Notes: generated from the sequence alone by a model not told the origin. Shown: positions 32,870 to 44,714, counted from the stretch's first letter. The stretch: DNA of 64,000 bases from Piezodorus guildinii (GCA_023052935.1 CM041293.1:178298789-178362788); one strand, 5' to 3'. Numbers and translations: made by a program.

Positions 32870-33112
32870 CAAGTTGAACGAATTTTATTACCCAAATTAC
32901 CCAAAGAAGAACAGAGCAAACATATGTTTTTAGTTGTTGGTTTTTTTTCTCTGGAAACCAGTGTAGTATAGTAATATAGATGTATAATATACTGTTAGAA
33001 GCTAATCATTTCAGAAAAATAAAATGTTAGTTTTAATTGAAAGCTGTAAAACGTAATGAAAAAAGACTAAAAGTATATACACCGAAATGATTATTTTAGA
33101 TAATAATTTTTA
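32870..33112 (-). mobile_element. HINE fragment
   Basis: HINE core words (AATATACAAGTTGAACGA, ATATACTGTTAGAAGCTAAT) in minus orientation, cut off by the next HINE at 33113. Confidence 0.55.
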
Positions 33113-33732
33113 TTACTTTCACTTACTATATATAGTAAGGGGAAGTATTGCGATAGTGAAAATATTCGAATTCCAGTTTTCAACGAAAATACACGTTTTA
33201 GGGTCCCCTGAGTCTAAATAACCAAGTCCCGCAAAAAGGTCTGTGTGTGTGTGTGTGTGGTAACTCCCGGGCGGAAACGGTAAGTCCTATGAAACTGAAA
33301 TTTTATATTTAAGACAACTATACGCCCGAGACAGGACAAAACTTTTTTAATCAAAATGAGCTTACCAGAAGAGGCACTTTATACTATGCATTTTGCACCT
33401 TTTTTCGATTTTCTCGAAAACGGTTCCGACGATTTTGATTAAACTCGCTATATCGATGTAAAATTTAATGGGCATTAATATCATGTAGGTTTTATTTGGA
33501 TAAAAATGGTCTGACACTGCTTAAATGGCGATATTTTAAATTTTCTACCTCTAAAGTACCTTTAATTTTGTAGATTCGATAATAATAACTAGATTATCTT
33601 GTTAACGCTGATGAAAAACAGGTAAATATATAAATTGAATAAATTCGATATCCAACTAAAGGAGAAAACAGAAAAAATATTTTTTTAATGCAATTTTTCG
33701 TTTTTGAACATAAGAGCAGTAATATACATGTA

Positions 33733-34632
33733 TTGGGTTGATGCAAAATTAATGCAGGTTTCCTCTATTGCAATATCTTAATTCCAATTGTGTAAACAAA
33801 GCTAATCCTAACATTGATCATTATTATACCAAAACAAACCTTATCTAATACCCTCTCTTTCACCATGAATTTGTTTAGTAAAATCGTTTTTGTTCAGTGT
33901 GTTCAAAGGTCTTGAATCGAAAATGTCAAAGTGCGATTTTCGTCAAATTTATTTTTACGAATTTAAATTAGGGCACAGCGCTGCGCAAACGGCTCGTAAT
34001 ATTAATGAAGTGTGGGGTCAGGGGGCTATTAATGAGTGCACGGTGCAGCGTTGGTTCCAGAAGTTTCGCAGAGGAGGTTTCGACCTCGAAGACAAGGAAG
34101 GTCGGGGCCGTCATCTTGCTCTGGACAACGACCAGCTGAGGTCAAAAGTGGAAGAAGACCCAACCAAACCCACACGAGAAATGGCGGTGGAACTCGGAAC
34201 TCAAAAATTGCAACGTCTTTGCCCAGCATTGATGAATCGGAAGGGGCCGATCCTGCTCCACGATAACGCCAGACCACACGTTGCACAACCAACGCTTCGA
34301 CTACTGCACGAGTTGGGCTACGAAGTTCTTCAACATCCGCCTTATTCACCTGACCTCTCTCCTACAGACTTCCACTTTTTCAGGCATCTGGACAACTTTT
34401 TGAGGGAGAAAAATTTTCAAAACCAGGACGACATTGAAAATTCTTTTCGTGATTTCATTGAGTCCAGGGATTCGGATTTTTTTTCTGGTGGAATAAGAAA
34501 GCTTGTTGAACGTTGGCAAAAGTGCATTGATTCAGATGGAAATTATTTTGATTAAATATATATGGTTAAAGTAAAGATATGGCGTATTTACAATACCTAC
34601 TAAAAACCTGCATTAATTTTGCATTAACCCAA
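33733..34632 (+). mobile_element. Mariner A, internally deleted copy nested in a HINE
   Basis: This is a 900-bp copy of the element at 27395 with near-perfect terminal repeats (TTGGGTTGATGCAAAATTAA at the left, its complement at the right), flanked by TA at 33731-33732 and 34633-34634. It interrupts the HINE of 33113-34914 in the stretch that reads ATACATGTATGATATACCG in uninterrupted copies (for example near 25777 and 26650), so the empty site is known. Compared with the full copy it lacks 387 bp of the transposase gene and has one extra T in a T-run before the start codon. Confidence 0.92.
33923..34555 (+). CDS. Deleted mariner transposase, 210 codons, in frame
   Basis: The frame starts at the same MSKCDF and ends at the same NYFD as the full transposase. 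Residues 93-222 of the full protein are replaced by one T: the peptide runs ...MAVELG-T-QKLQRL.... The deletion removes the second helix-turn-helix, the WVPH linker and the first catalytic Asp, while keeping the first helix-turn-helix and the second and third Asp. The product cannot be catalytic. It keeps part of the DNA-binding and dimerisation region, so it could in principle interfere with an active transposase; that is inference. The frame would also stay open by chance if the deletion is recent. Confidence 0.75.
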   Translation: MSKCDFRQIYFYEFKLGHSAAQTARNINEVWGQGAINECTVQRWFQKFRRGGFDLEDKEGRGRHLALDNDQLRSKVEEDPTKPTREMAVELGTQKLQRLCPALMNRKGPILLHDNARPHVAQPTLRLLHELGYEVLQHPPYSPDLSPTDFHFFRHLDNFLREKNFQNQDDIENSFRDFIESRDSDFFSGGIRKLVERWQKCIDSDGNYFD

Positions 34633-34944
34633 TATGATATACCGTTAGAAAGCTACAGATTTTAGAAAAAATATGATCTCATACACAAGCTTTTAAAAGT
34701 TAATAGAGAGTGATGAAATGAACATAAAACTGATTATTTTAGATAATAATATAATAGATTTTTTAATAAAACACATTCTATATAAATTCAATTTGATTAA
34801 TTCCTTATTAGTTTCACGTATTTTTATTTCTAACTGTATTTGAAAATTCTTTCATTTATTTTAAAAATCGAGGTAAGTGAAAGTCGTGTGTTGCCCGCAC
34901 CAGATTTTTTTTATATAATTTACTCTCAAGTCTACGTTTCCACC

Positions 34945-35715
34945 ATTTTTAAAAAAAATCATTTTATTGGTATTTACAACTGTATTAACAAAAATACATC
35001 AAGTAAATGTGATGTGTTATATAATACAATGACATGATATACATATAGAGAAGCTTCCCATTGAATGCACTCTAAAAATATTCTAAACTAGAAGGTCCCG
35101 GGGTCATTTCCTTTGCTGGGGCCTCGGAGGATTATCCGGAATCGAAGAGGAAGAAATGATTAAAACTAGTGGGTTAGAGTGCGAATGGAGTTTGTCATGA
35201 AAGGATTGATACCTGATTCAGGAAGTCAAAGGTTTACGACGAAGGGTAAAGGTTATTTGATGGGATTTGTTGGAATATATTTTTATTTTCCATTTCTGAC
35301 ACCTTACTTCTAGGTCTTTGATGTGGGCTTGAAGGGTATTTGAGGCAACAAATGGGTCTTTATGAACTGATAACACGCAGGCGTCATCAGCATACGTAGA
35401 AAGGAAAGTGTTAGGATGGGTTGGGATATCAGCTGTATATACTGTGTATGGAATGAGTGCCTTGAGGAACACTAGCAGTCTGTGTGATAAGGGATGAATA
35501 GGAACTATTGTGATTTATTTTGAAGGATCTATCAGAGAGGTAGGATTAAAGAATCAGGAAATATGTGGGAGGAAGGAATTTACGGAGTTTGTACAACAGT
35601 CCTGGGTGCCAGACTCTATCGAAGGCTTGTTCTCCATCCAGAAAGGCTCCCGTGCAGTACAACTCCAAAGCAGAAGAGACAACGTCCATCACACGATGAC
35701 ATTAAAAATTAAATT
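34945..35715 (-). mobile_element. Jockey LINE with internal deletion
   Basis: The minus-strand frame reads HRVMDVVSSALEL, GAFLDGEQAFDRVW, STYADDACVLSVHKDPF and WKIKIYSNKSHQITFTLRRK. A deletion near 35180-35225 joins it to the 3' region (RRPSKGNDPGTF-type decayed end). The tail is near 34945, just outside the HINE of 33113. Confidence 0.72.
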
Positions 35716-36249
35716 TAATTCGTTGACTTTTTTCGAAACTCCGCCTAAGCCGGTTCTATGCCCGGTTGAAAAAGGAGGAGGCAATTCCGCTGCAGCCTGA
35801 GTGGGTGTAATATGATTAGCACCGTCTCAGGTAAGTAGTGGCTGGTTCACATCGAAGCCGTGAAGCAGCTGGAAAGCTGGCCTGGCAGCTATGAGGAGGC
35901 AGCCCCTCTACGAGGCTTTGGATATGGCAGGTTCATAGCCTGTCTATCCGAGAAAACACCAATGAAACAAAACAAAAGTAATAGAGCCGATCAGTATTTA
36001 TGGAGTAAAACCTGCGCGGATAAGGTTTATATCTATAGCTACATGTAATGTGGACTTTTTTCAAGTCTATCTTTATTTGAAATATCTTAAATTGATTTTA
36101 TTTTATTTAAAAATTTTATATTGTATGTTATAGACTTACTTATAATTCGGTACGTAATATTGCTTCGAAAATCTCGTGTACTAAATGGAAGAATATAACT
36201 TGCACGATCCTGTAAATTTAACAATTATTACTTTCCTAATTAACAGTAA

Positions 36250-36785
36250 TATATTTTCATAAGTTTATAGGCTTACAACACCTTTATATTATTAACTCGT
36301 ACGATTTCTTAGATCGCATATTAACTTTTGTTACTACTTATATTTCAGGAATATTTTTTGGTTACAGAACCATTATTTTTCCCGTTCAAAGTAAGGCTAA
36401 ATTGCAATGTATAATAAAAGCATTACTTATAATAAAATGCCCCTAATGCTGGTGTAAACCTTATAAAAATCCGTCAAGTGGTTTAAAAAGAGTTAGAGGA
36501 ATTCAAAATCACGTTATCATTTAATGTATAGAGAGATAGAGAGCTCATAAGTATACGGGCTTACAACTTTATATTAACTCGTACGATTTATCGTATTGCA
36601 TATTAACTTTTCTTAATTCTTGCTCTTTCCAACGGTATATTATACCCTATGTTACTGCTTATATTTCAGGAATATTTTTTGACGACTTAGATACAGAAAC
36701 ATTATTTGTCCCGTTCAAAGTAAGGCTAAATTGCAATGTATATTACTTATAATAAAAATGCCTTAATGCTGGTGGAACCGTCAAA
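36250..36785 (+). repeat. Direct repeat pair of unknown origin
   Basis: 36260-36465 and 36550-36775 share TTATATTTCAGGAATATTTT and GTTCAAAGTAAGGCTAAATT. A related stretch lies at 28790-28950. Probably an unclassified interspersed element. Confidence 0.55.
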
Positions 36786-36812
36786 AAAAAAAATAAAATA
36801 AAAAAAAAATAT

Positions 36813-36893
<81 letters not shown>
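36813..36893. repeat. TA and GA microsatellite
   Basis: (TA)n passes directly into (GA)n. Confidence 0.95.
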
Positions 36894-36895
<2 letters not shown>

Positions 36896-36899
36896 TATT

Positions 36900-38270
36900 G
36901 TATGGGAGTGGTCTCAAAACATTATTATTTCTTACGATATTGATACAAATCCTTATATGACTGGATAAAAACTGTTCTTTAATGACTGCATCCCGAAAAA
37001 ATTTGTCGGCTAATTCATTCGATGATCGATTGAAAGCATTGAAAAAATAGTTATTACATTCAATTAAATGGCTAAACTGGAGTAAGAATACTTTTTTTTT
37101 AAGAAATATTAATACTCATAATCGCTTTTAAATCCACTGCTCATATATAAGAAAGAAAATGCTGATTATCCAAGCTGTCGAGAACAGATTTCTTTTAAAA
37201 TAAGAAGGCGAAGGAAGAGGCGAAGCAGAAGCTGGGTGCGGGATCGCTATAAGATGATACAGGGGCATTAGCAAAATCCAGATGTCGCTGGTGCAGTAAT
37301 GCCTCTTGGGCTGTCAGGGCACGTACTCAGCTAGCGGCCTCTCTCTCTTCGCTTAACTTAAATCCTCTTTGTTTAAAATATCATTTGAATTTCAGTTAGT
37401 ATTCCCTCTCCGCTGTCCGGAGGAAATGGCTATACTCCCACTGGCTCTCAGCGTTTGGTCATATCGGCTTTCCTTCTCTACTTATAAGGGTGTCCGACTC
37501 GACAGTAAATATTACTAAGCCAAAAATTTATATATGGTATTATTCTTAAAACATAGAGGGATACATCTGTTCTTTAAGCAATTTTTTTTTTAAATATTAG
37601 AAAATGGCCAATTTTAAGGTTGTGATTGTGTAGTAGCAGAGACTTGTTAGCGATCTCCAGCAATTGTATTGTTAAATTTGTCTTTGAAGAGCATGTATGA
37701 TTCTTATTCATACCCCAATGACAGTTCGTGGACCTTCTGAATATCGTATGCGATGGAAGTTGGGAACTAATGTCATAGAGAATAGAAAAAAAGAATGTAA
37801 ATATATTTTGAATATGATCGTGCAGAAAAAAAAAAAAAAATTGTATATTTAATGTTATAAAAGAGCGATCTCTATCTAAAAGTTATTTTCAGGAATAATA
37901 AATTCTAAGGGCTGAAGTATTCTAAAACCCCATTTTTTGGCCTGGAAGGGATAGGCCAGGCCTGGTAGAGAAGAATCATGGGCCCTTAGACCCAGCAAGT
38001 TCCCCTACCTACTTCTCCTCTTCCTCTCCCTACAACCTTAGACCACAATTCTAAGGTAAAATTAACGAGAACGGTTTTAAGTTGGCCGCTCGTAAAGTCT
38101 CCAAAACAAAGTTTTCTTCCCTAGGAACAGATCTTTGCTTCAACGGTTTCCTTCTAACCTAGCCTGCTTTCAATCCATGTTCTAATGTTCTGATACTGAT
38201 CTCGCACAAAGAGAAAGAGAATTTCATATACTGAATTTTCAAAATTATTCTAAGTTTTTAAGTGAGCTTT
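36900..38270. other. No gene recognised
   Basis: Mostly unique sequence, with GC-richer stretches at 37195-37500 and 37915-38200. The first has basic-rich codons (RRRRKRRSRSWVRDRYK) that might be transposase debris. Nothing is supported. Confidence 0.2.
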
Positions 38271-38274
38271 TTAC

Positions 38275-38570
38275 TTTTAATTACTTATATATGAAATATG
38301 TAGTAGGAGAAACTATTTTGATAGTGAAAATTATCCAATTCGAGTTTTCATCAGAAATTCAGGTTTTAATGTTAACTGAGTCATAATGACCTAGTCCTTC
38401 AAAACGGTTTTGTGTGCGTATACGTTATAGTTTGACAGACAAATAGAGGATTTGGAAAAATAACTGTAACTAAAATAAAAAACTGAAATTCCGTATTTAA
38501 GACAAATACACGACTCCGATGTTACGGTATCTTTCTCATAAAAATTGGTACGTTCAATTCCCGAGCCTGT
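38275..38570 (-). mobile_element. HINE 3' fragment, diverged
   Basis: Resembles the 3' third of the family (GAAAATTATCCAATTCGAGT, AATGACCTAGTCC, AAGACAAATACACGACTC). Confidence 0.5.
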
Positions 38571-38639
38571 GATTTCACGTACTGGTTAAATATTCCTATC
38601 ATATAGGCAGGGTTAAGAATTGGAAGAGTCATAATTTTA

Positions 38640-38941
38640 TATTACACCATTTGTAATTTTATTTTGTGATTCATTATGTGCAAGACCGACAGACAATTGT
38701 TTTATTCAATTTGAATCATCTGTTAAGTGACCGAGTGCACACAGAGGGCATTGTGGAAGAGAGTTAATGGAGTCACTCGCGAGTGTAAACTGTGTTTAAG
38801 TTGGTGGTTGCAAAATGTGTCATATTATTCTCAAATCGCACGTAATCGAAGGAAATAGTCACAGAAAATAGTCGTAAGGAGTAACATCGAACACGAGAGA
38901 GGGAAGTCATCACGGATAGAAAGGATCATCGATTGCACAAA
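38640..38941 (+). repeat. Second foldback-family copy, left part
   Basis: Matches 18165-18510 (TTGTAATTTTATTTTGTGAT, GGGAAGTCATCACGGATAGA). Mariner B interrupts it at 38944, and the family resumes near 39850. Confidence 0.6.
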
Positions 38942-38943
38942 TA

Positions 38944-39750
38944 TTGGGTTGTTTCACATGAAATGTCCGTTTTTACAGTTTCTGAAATACATAAAGGATT
39001 TTGCAGATCTCTGTTTTTTTCTTCCGAATGTTTACATATTTAAAGTAAACAGTTACTAATCCTCTACCTTTGTATTATAAACATTAGCTTCCCAATCAAT
39101 TACCCACTTTTTAGTATACCTCCAAATATGAACATGGAAACACGCGATTTTCGAGTAATATTTATGTAGGAGTTTAAACTCGGCCATTCAGCAGCTGAGT
39201 GCGCTAGAAATATTTGCAAGGCGTTTGGGGAAGGAAGTGTTAATAAACGGGCCATTCGCCGTTGGTTTGCTAAGTTTTCAGCTGGGGATACCGACTTGCA
39301 AAACTTGCCCCGAGGAAGACCTCCGTCCGTAATAGACAACGATGTCCTCAAACATACAGTTGAAGGAAACCCCTACCAAACAGTTAAAGGACTCTCAGCA
39401 CAACTTAATGCAAGTGCATCTACCGTTTCCAGACATTTAAAGTGTATTGGGAAAGTAAAAAAGCTCGATACATGGGTACCTCATGATTTCACTGAGCGGC
39501 ATAACCACCATATTCTGCCGACTTGTCTCCAACAGATTACGACCTGTTCAGGAATTTAGACTACTTCGTCAAAGAAAAACTTTTTAAAAATGATGATCAA
39601 GTGAAAAGTGCGTTTTCAGATTTTGTATCACTTCAAAGCTAAGAGTTTTTCAGTTTGGGGATAAAAAAGTTGGTGTCACCTTGGGAAAAATGTGTAGAAA
39701 AAGAAGGTAAATACTTCAAATAAAATTATCTTTCATGTGACACAACCCAA
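38944..39750 (+). mobile_element. Mariner B, deleted copy inside a foldback element
   Basis: An 807-bp copy between TA pairs (38942-38943 and 39751-39752), with a TTGGGTTGTTTCACATGAAA left end. The N-terminal frame has an in-frame stop (TAG) after IFM and other changes. The catalytic core is deleted after VPHDFTERH, with the C-terminal part resuming at codons for PYSAD-type sequence. It sits inside the repeat family of 18160-18845. Confidence 0.85.
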
Positions 39751-39844
39751 TACATAAACAGTATTTTGTTTTATTTTAATTCATATAAGTTTGTTTATGT
39801 TCTATCTTTTAGTTTTTTATTTATTTACCCTTAACAAAATTGCA

Positions 39845-39930
39845 CGGATCTGCAGATGATTCAGCGACTCCTAATAACGACCGGGTTGAGGCTGCGAGTA
39901 AACGCGTTAGTTGCCCCCTTTTCCTACAGG
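39845..39930 (+). repeat. Second foldback-family copy, continuation
   Basis: ACGACCGGGTTGAGGCTGCG and AGTAAACGCGTTAGTTGCCC match 18510-18560. The right inverted arm is not seen. Confidence 0.5.
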
Positions 39931-40444
39931 CAGGATTTAGGCCTCTTTCTGTAACATCGCCCGAAAAGCCAAAGTAGCATAGATTGAAGTTAGATGAACA
40001 AAAAAATAATATTTTTTATATAATATAATAACACTCTCCACCAGTCTAAAAATCAGTAAATGTGTTCTACGGTACTAAAAAAAAAAATGTAGACTCCTGA
40101 CTAAACCAATTTAGCTTCATTTTCCTCTAGAGATGGCAACTAGGAAGGATCCCGTGTAAGGAAGCAAGGATTAGCTTCGAATTTCGGGGGAGGAAAGGGA
40201 AGGGACTTAGCCTCGAAGAATATGAGAGCTCGGCTTAAAGCCCTTTTAAGCCCGCCATTGTGTAATGCTACCGCAACTTAAAACTTTTTCTCTTACACAA
40301 CCACAAAAACTGTTTTGTACTCGTTATATTCTTATGAAAGGGTCCAAAAGAAAACTTTAGAGATTTCCTCTTAATCCCGAAATTTACCTAGTTATAAACA
40401 GTGTGTATTTTGAATAGATTTTTGTTCTTCTAGGATTAACATTC

Positions 40445-41113
40445 TTATGAAAAAAGATTTATCAGAATTTTATCAACAGCTCAAACGATTTTAATTAAAC
40501 TCGTTACTTCGATGTAAAATTGGACTGGCTTTAATATCATGTAGGTTTCATTCTAATCGAAATAGTCTGAAAGGTCTTAAATGCCAATAGTTTAAAATTT
40601 CTTCTTCTAAAGTACCTTTAATTTGGTAGTGTTAATGAAATGGACCATATCATCTGATTAGCATTGCTAAAAAACAGATGAATATATAAGTTGAACAAAT
40701 TAGTTATCTAACTAAAGGAGAAAACTGCAAAAATGTTTATTTAATGCAATTTTTTGTCTTTGAACTTAAGAACAGTAGTACACATGTATAATATACCATT
40801 GGAATGCTAATGATTTTAGAAAAGTTATTATCTTATACATACTATTGTAAAAGTTAACGGAGTGCCGATAAAACTAATTGATTGTCGTATATAGTATAGA
40901 CTATTTAATAAAACACATGTTTCTATTAAAATCTAATGTAGGTAGTTAGGTAAGGTGTTTTAGGGCGATAAATTTCTAGATTATTACGGCCGAAAATCCA
41001 ATGTAAATAATTCATTAACAATTTATTTTCGTTTCCTAATTTGTTTAAAAATTCTTAAATTGATATAAATGACGGAGATGAGTAAGGGTCGTGTGTTGCG
41101 CTCACAAGATTTT
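40445..41113 (-). mobile_element. HINE 5' two-thirds, diverged
   Basis: Core words from AAACGATTTTAATTAAACTCG to the terminus GTGTTGCGCTCACAAGA, with internal substitutions and a small foreign stretch near 40940-41030. Confidence 0.65.
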
Positions 41114-41468
41114 TTTTTTATTATATTATTCTATTATACTTATCTATCATATATGTTATATGATATTAGTATATTTGCGAAGTTTATTAAATATAAATAT
41201 CTTATTAAAACAATTGTGTTTGCGTTGGTGGTTCGTGATTAAAAACATAAAAATTGAAGAAACGATCTTGTATATTTATTAATTAGACGAGTTGTACTAT
41301 TATAAACAAATGCCTTAAATATAGACACAGTTAATTTTCACATACAATGTCAAAAAATATATGTAAGGAACATTTTAGGAACTTAAACTGAACAAAAAGA
41401 GCAAAATCTAAGAAGTTTAAAAAACAAAATACGATTTAAGTCCCTCTGTTTTTACGATTTCAACCAAT

Positions 41469-42730
41469 CATGGGTAAAATCTTGGAAAAACTTATACTGA
41501 AACGCCTATATCCCATCCTAGATACTAATTCCATAATTCCTGATCACCAGTTTGAATTCAGAACCTCCCACTCCTCTATCCAGAAATGTCATCGTGTGGT
41601 GGACGTTGTCTCGTCTGCATTAGAGCTCGGGTTTTACTGCACGGGAGCATTCCTCGACGTAGAACAAGCCTTTGACCGAGTCTGGCACCCGTGATTGCTT
41701 TACAAACTCCTCAATTTCCTTCCCCCTACATACTTCCTTATCATCAAGTCCTACCTCACTGACAGATTCTTCAAAGTAAATCATAATAATTCATATTTAT
41801 CCATTTTTAGTCAGTTTGTTGGTGTTCCTCAAGGCAGTATCCTAGGACCTATTCTTTTCACAGTTTATACAGCTGATATCCCATCCCATCCTAACACTTT
41901 CCTTTCTACCTACGCTGATGACACTTGTGTGTTATCAGTCAATACTGATCCAACTATTGCCTCTCAAACTCTACAATCCCACATCAGAGACCTTGAAGTA
42001 TGGTGTCAGAATTGGAGAATTAAAATAAATGCCAACAAATCCAACCAAATTACCTTTACCTTCGTCGTAAACTTATGACATCCTGCCCTACTGTCTCCTT
42101 CAATAATACTCCTCTTGTCCCGGTTGAACAGATCCGATATCTAGGACTGCACCTTGACAAACGTCTTACTTGGAACCCTCATACAAGACTTAAACGACAC
42201 AAGAAACTGCTCGACGTTTTCAACTACTTCAACACTTACTAGACAAACGTTCTAATCTTCCACTTAACTACAAAAGACTCATCTACATGACTATCATAAT
42301 GCCGATATGGACTTACAGAGTAGAGCTTTGGGGCTCTCCTAAGCCATCGAATTCTTCCCGTATCCAATCCCTACAATCCAAAATCCTTCGTAAAATCCTC
42401 AACGCTCCTTACTTTGTCACGAATACACTAATCTATAAAGACCTTCATGTTCATGTTGCTGATTTGGCCCGATCTAGATACCATTCCTTTCATGGCAAAC
42501 TCTATTCCCACCCTAATCCTCTAGTTTCAATCCTTTCTTCCTCTTCAATTCCTGACGATCCTCTGAGGCGTCTGAAAAGGAGATGGCCCCGAGACCTTCT
42601 AGTTTAGAACATTTTTAGAGTGCTTCCATTGGGAAGCTTCTCTACATGTGTTTCATGCCTTCATATATTTCATCTAATTTACTTGTTGCATTCCTGTATA
42701 CAGTTGTAAATTCCAATAAATAAATAAAAA
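41469..42730 (+). mobile_element. Jockey LINE, longest reverse transcriptase remnant with YADDT
   Basis: The fragment starts in the fingers (MGKILEKLILKRLYPILDTN), has GAFLDVEQAFDRVWHP, an in-frame TGA at 41692-41694, then FVGVPQGSILGPILFTVYTA and STYADDTCVLSVNTD. A frameshift is near 42065 and another near 42240. The C-terminal block has WTYRVELWGSPKPSN and RRLKRRWPRDLLV. The 3'UTR ends in AATAAATAAATAAAAAAA. At least three lesions make it inactive. Confidence 0.85.
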
Positions 42731-42732
42731 AA

Positions 42733-43462
42733 TCTGGTGTGAGCAACACACGACTTTCACTTACCTCCATTTTTAAAACAAATGAAAGAATTTCCAAAAA
42801 CAGTTAGAGATATAAATACGTGAAACTATTAAGGAATTAATTAAATTGAGTTTATATAGAAAATACAAGTGTTTCATTAAAAAATCTATCTAAAATAATC
42901 AGTTAGTTTTATGTTCATTTCATCACTCTCTATTATCTTTTAAAATTAATTAATTTTTTCTAAAATATTTAGCTTTCAAACGGTATATCATACAGGTATA
43001 TTACTGCTCTTATGTTCAAAAACGAAAAATTGCATTAAAAAAATATTTTTTCTGTTTTCTCCTTTAGTTGGGTATCGAATGTATTCAATTTATATATTTA
43101 CCTGTTTTTCATCAGCGTTAACAAGATAATATAGATATTTTTATTGAATCTACAAAATTAAAGGTACTTTAGGGTAAGAAAAATTAAAATAATGGCATTA
43201 AAGCCCTGTCGGACCATTTTAATCAGAACAAAACTTATATGATATGAAAGCCTATTAATTTTTACTTTGATATAGAGAGTTTAATCAAAATCGTCGGAAC
43301 CGTTTTCGAGAATATCGAGAAAAGGTGCAAAATGCATAGTATAAAGTGCCTCTTCTGGTAAGCTTATTTTGATGAAAAAAGTTTTGTTACGTCCCGGGCG
43401 TATAGTTGTCTTAAATATGAAATTTCAGTTTCATAGGACTTACCGTTTTCGCCCGGGAGTTA

Positions 43463-43518
<56 letters not shown>

Positions 43519-43644
43519 CTTTTTGCGGGACTTGGTTATTTGGACTCAGGGGACCCTAAAACGTGTATTTCCGTTGAAAACTGGAATTCGAAAATTTTCA
43601 CGATCGCAATACTTTCCCTTACTATATATAGTAAGTGAAAGTAA
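42733..43644 (+). mobile_element. HINE copy, complete
   Basis: TCTGGTGTGAGCAACACACG at the 5' end, the 3' palindrome and GTAAGTGAAAGT at the 3' end, and a CA run at 43466-43515. It directly follows the A-rich tail of a Jockey LINE, so that LINE may have inserted beside it. Confidence 0.8.
43466..43515. repeat. CA microsatellite inside a HINE
   Basis: About 25 CA units at the same HINE position as the TG run of 26103. Confidence 0.95.
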
Positions 43645-43754
43645 AAAAGCAAAAACAAAAAAAAAAAAAAAAAAAACGATTTCAAACAAGAAAAAAAAAG
43701 AAAGAAAAAATAATATTTGGCCCGACTAGCTTTCGGCTTCTTTAACATTTGCTA

Positions 43755-43933
43755 GCCTACCAGCAAAGTCTATCTCTTAACTTCAAAAAACTCATCCACA
43801 CGACTATCATTCGGCCGATATGGAATAATGGAGGTGAGCTCTGGGAATATCGAACTCTACCAAGACTTAATATTTGTAATTCAAAATTCCTTTCACGAAT
43901 ATACTCATGCATAATAAATAACCTTAATTTCCG
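43755..43933 (+). mobile_element. Jockey LINE fragment, left of a Penelope-like insertion
   Basis: QQSLSLNFKKLIHTTIIRPI and WNNGGELWEYRTLPRLN-type codons correspond to LIYTTIIRPIWTYG-ELWG. It is interrupted at 43934. Confidence 0.65.
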
Positions 43934-44219
43934 ATATTGAGGATGTATAGTCGACTGTAGAAACTATTATAGGTAGAATAATCAGAAATCGGTCATTTTT
44001 TGAAAATGTTTAATTAACGTTTCGGCTCAAGCTTGTGAGCAATCATCAGGGCATGTCCAAGCATAAACTGGCTGAGTTTATGACAACTGAGTTTATTCTT
44101 GGACATGGCTCAGTAATGCCATGATGATGGCTCACAAGCTTGAGCCGAAACGTTAGCAAAATTAAAAATTTTCAATAAATGACTTCCTGAAATGAAAAAT
44201 TCATGATTATTTCACCTAT
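43934..44219. mobile_element. Penelope-like palindromic insertion 3, inside a LINE
   Basis: This inverted-halves insert splits a Jockey LINE fragment, with imperfect flanking copies of CTTAATTTCC (43923-43932) and CTTAATTTTCC (44220-44230). Motifs: CTGATGA on the minus strand (44049-44043) with GAAAC (44023-44019), and a mutated ATGATGA (44121-44127) with a perfect GGCTC/GAGCC helix and GAAACGTT (44147-44154) on the plus strand. Confidence 0.65.
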
Positions 44220-44345
44220 CTTAATTTTCCATGTGTTAGTGATTTAACCTGAACCAGGTATCACTCCTTTCATGACAAATTCCAACCTAACTCTAACCCA
44301 CCAGTTTCAATCCTAGCTTCCTGTTAAATTCCGGATATTTTCCGG
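44220..44345 (+). mobile_element. Jockey LINE fragment, right of a Penelope-like insertion
   Basis: Continues the LINE of 43755 with FHVLVI-type codons, then RYHSFHDKFQPNSNPPVSIL. Confidence 0.6.
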
Positions 44346-44445
44346 TGTTTAAAAAGTAAATACTATTTTTTACTTTATCGCCATATTAATATAGTGACGA
44401 ATGTCAAGAAATATTTTTTTATTTAATTTTTTTTTTCTTTTCCAA

Positions 44446-44695
44446 CGAAAATTTTTTATTGAGTAAAATATAATCTGTCCCAATTCGGACATCAATAGTA
44501 GTGGTGAAAGATATCATGCATACTACATTCATACAATATTTACACAGCATAAAATTACAATAAAATATATACACAATAAAGAATCAATACAATAAAGTCA
44601 AGAAATCACTCATACCTATATACACATACACACCCTCATACATACATCACATTCAGTGGGGAATATAGCCAATGCTAGAACTCCATTTTTTTTAA
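44446..44695 (-). mobile_element. Jockey LINE 3' tail
   Basis: 3'UTR tail of the 15143/62867 family, starting at the stop-proximal GGAGTTCTAGCATTGGCTAT on the minus strand. Confidence 0.75.
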
Positions 44696-44714
44696 TTGAA
44701 AAAGAAAAAATTTA

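Larger units (their letters stand above)
33113..34914 (-). mobile_element. HINE copy split by deleted mariner A
   Basis: A complete HINE (TTACTTTCACTTACTATATA to GTGTTGCCCGCACCAGA), about 900 bp without the 900-bp mariner and its TA duplication at 33731-34634. It has a short TG run near 33241. Confidence 0.85.

Noticed and set aside
35510..36048. Two plus-strand frames near 35.5-36.0 kb as genes
   Set aside because: The first is the reverse of a Jockey LINE; the second (35860-36048) has no recognisable domain or exon borders.
37195..37300. Arginine-rich codons (RRRRKRRSRSWVRDRY) as a possible Harbinger or other nuclease exon
   Set aside because: Too short, no following catalytic motif, no terminal repeats or splice sites.
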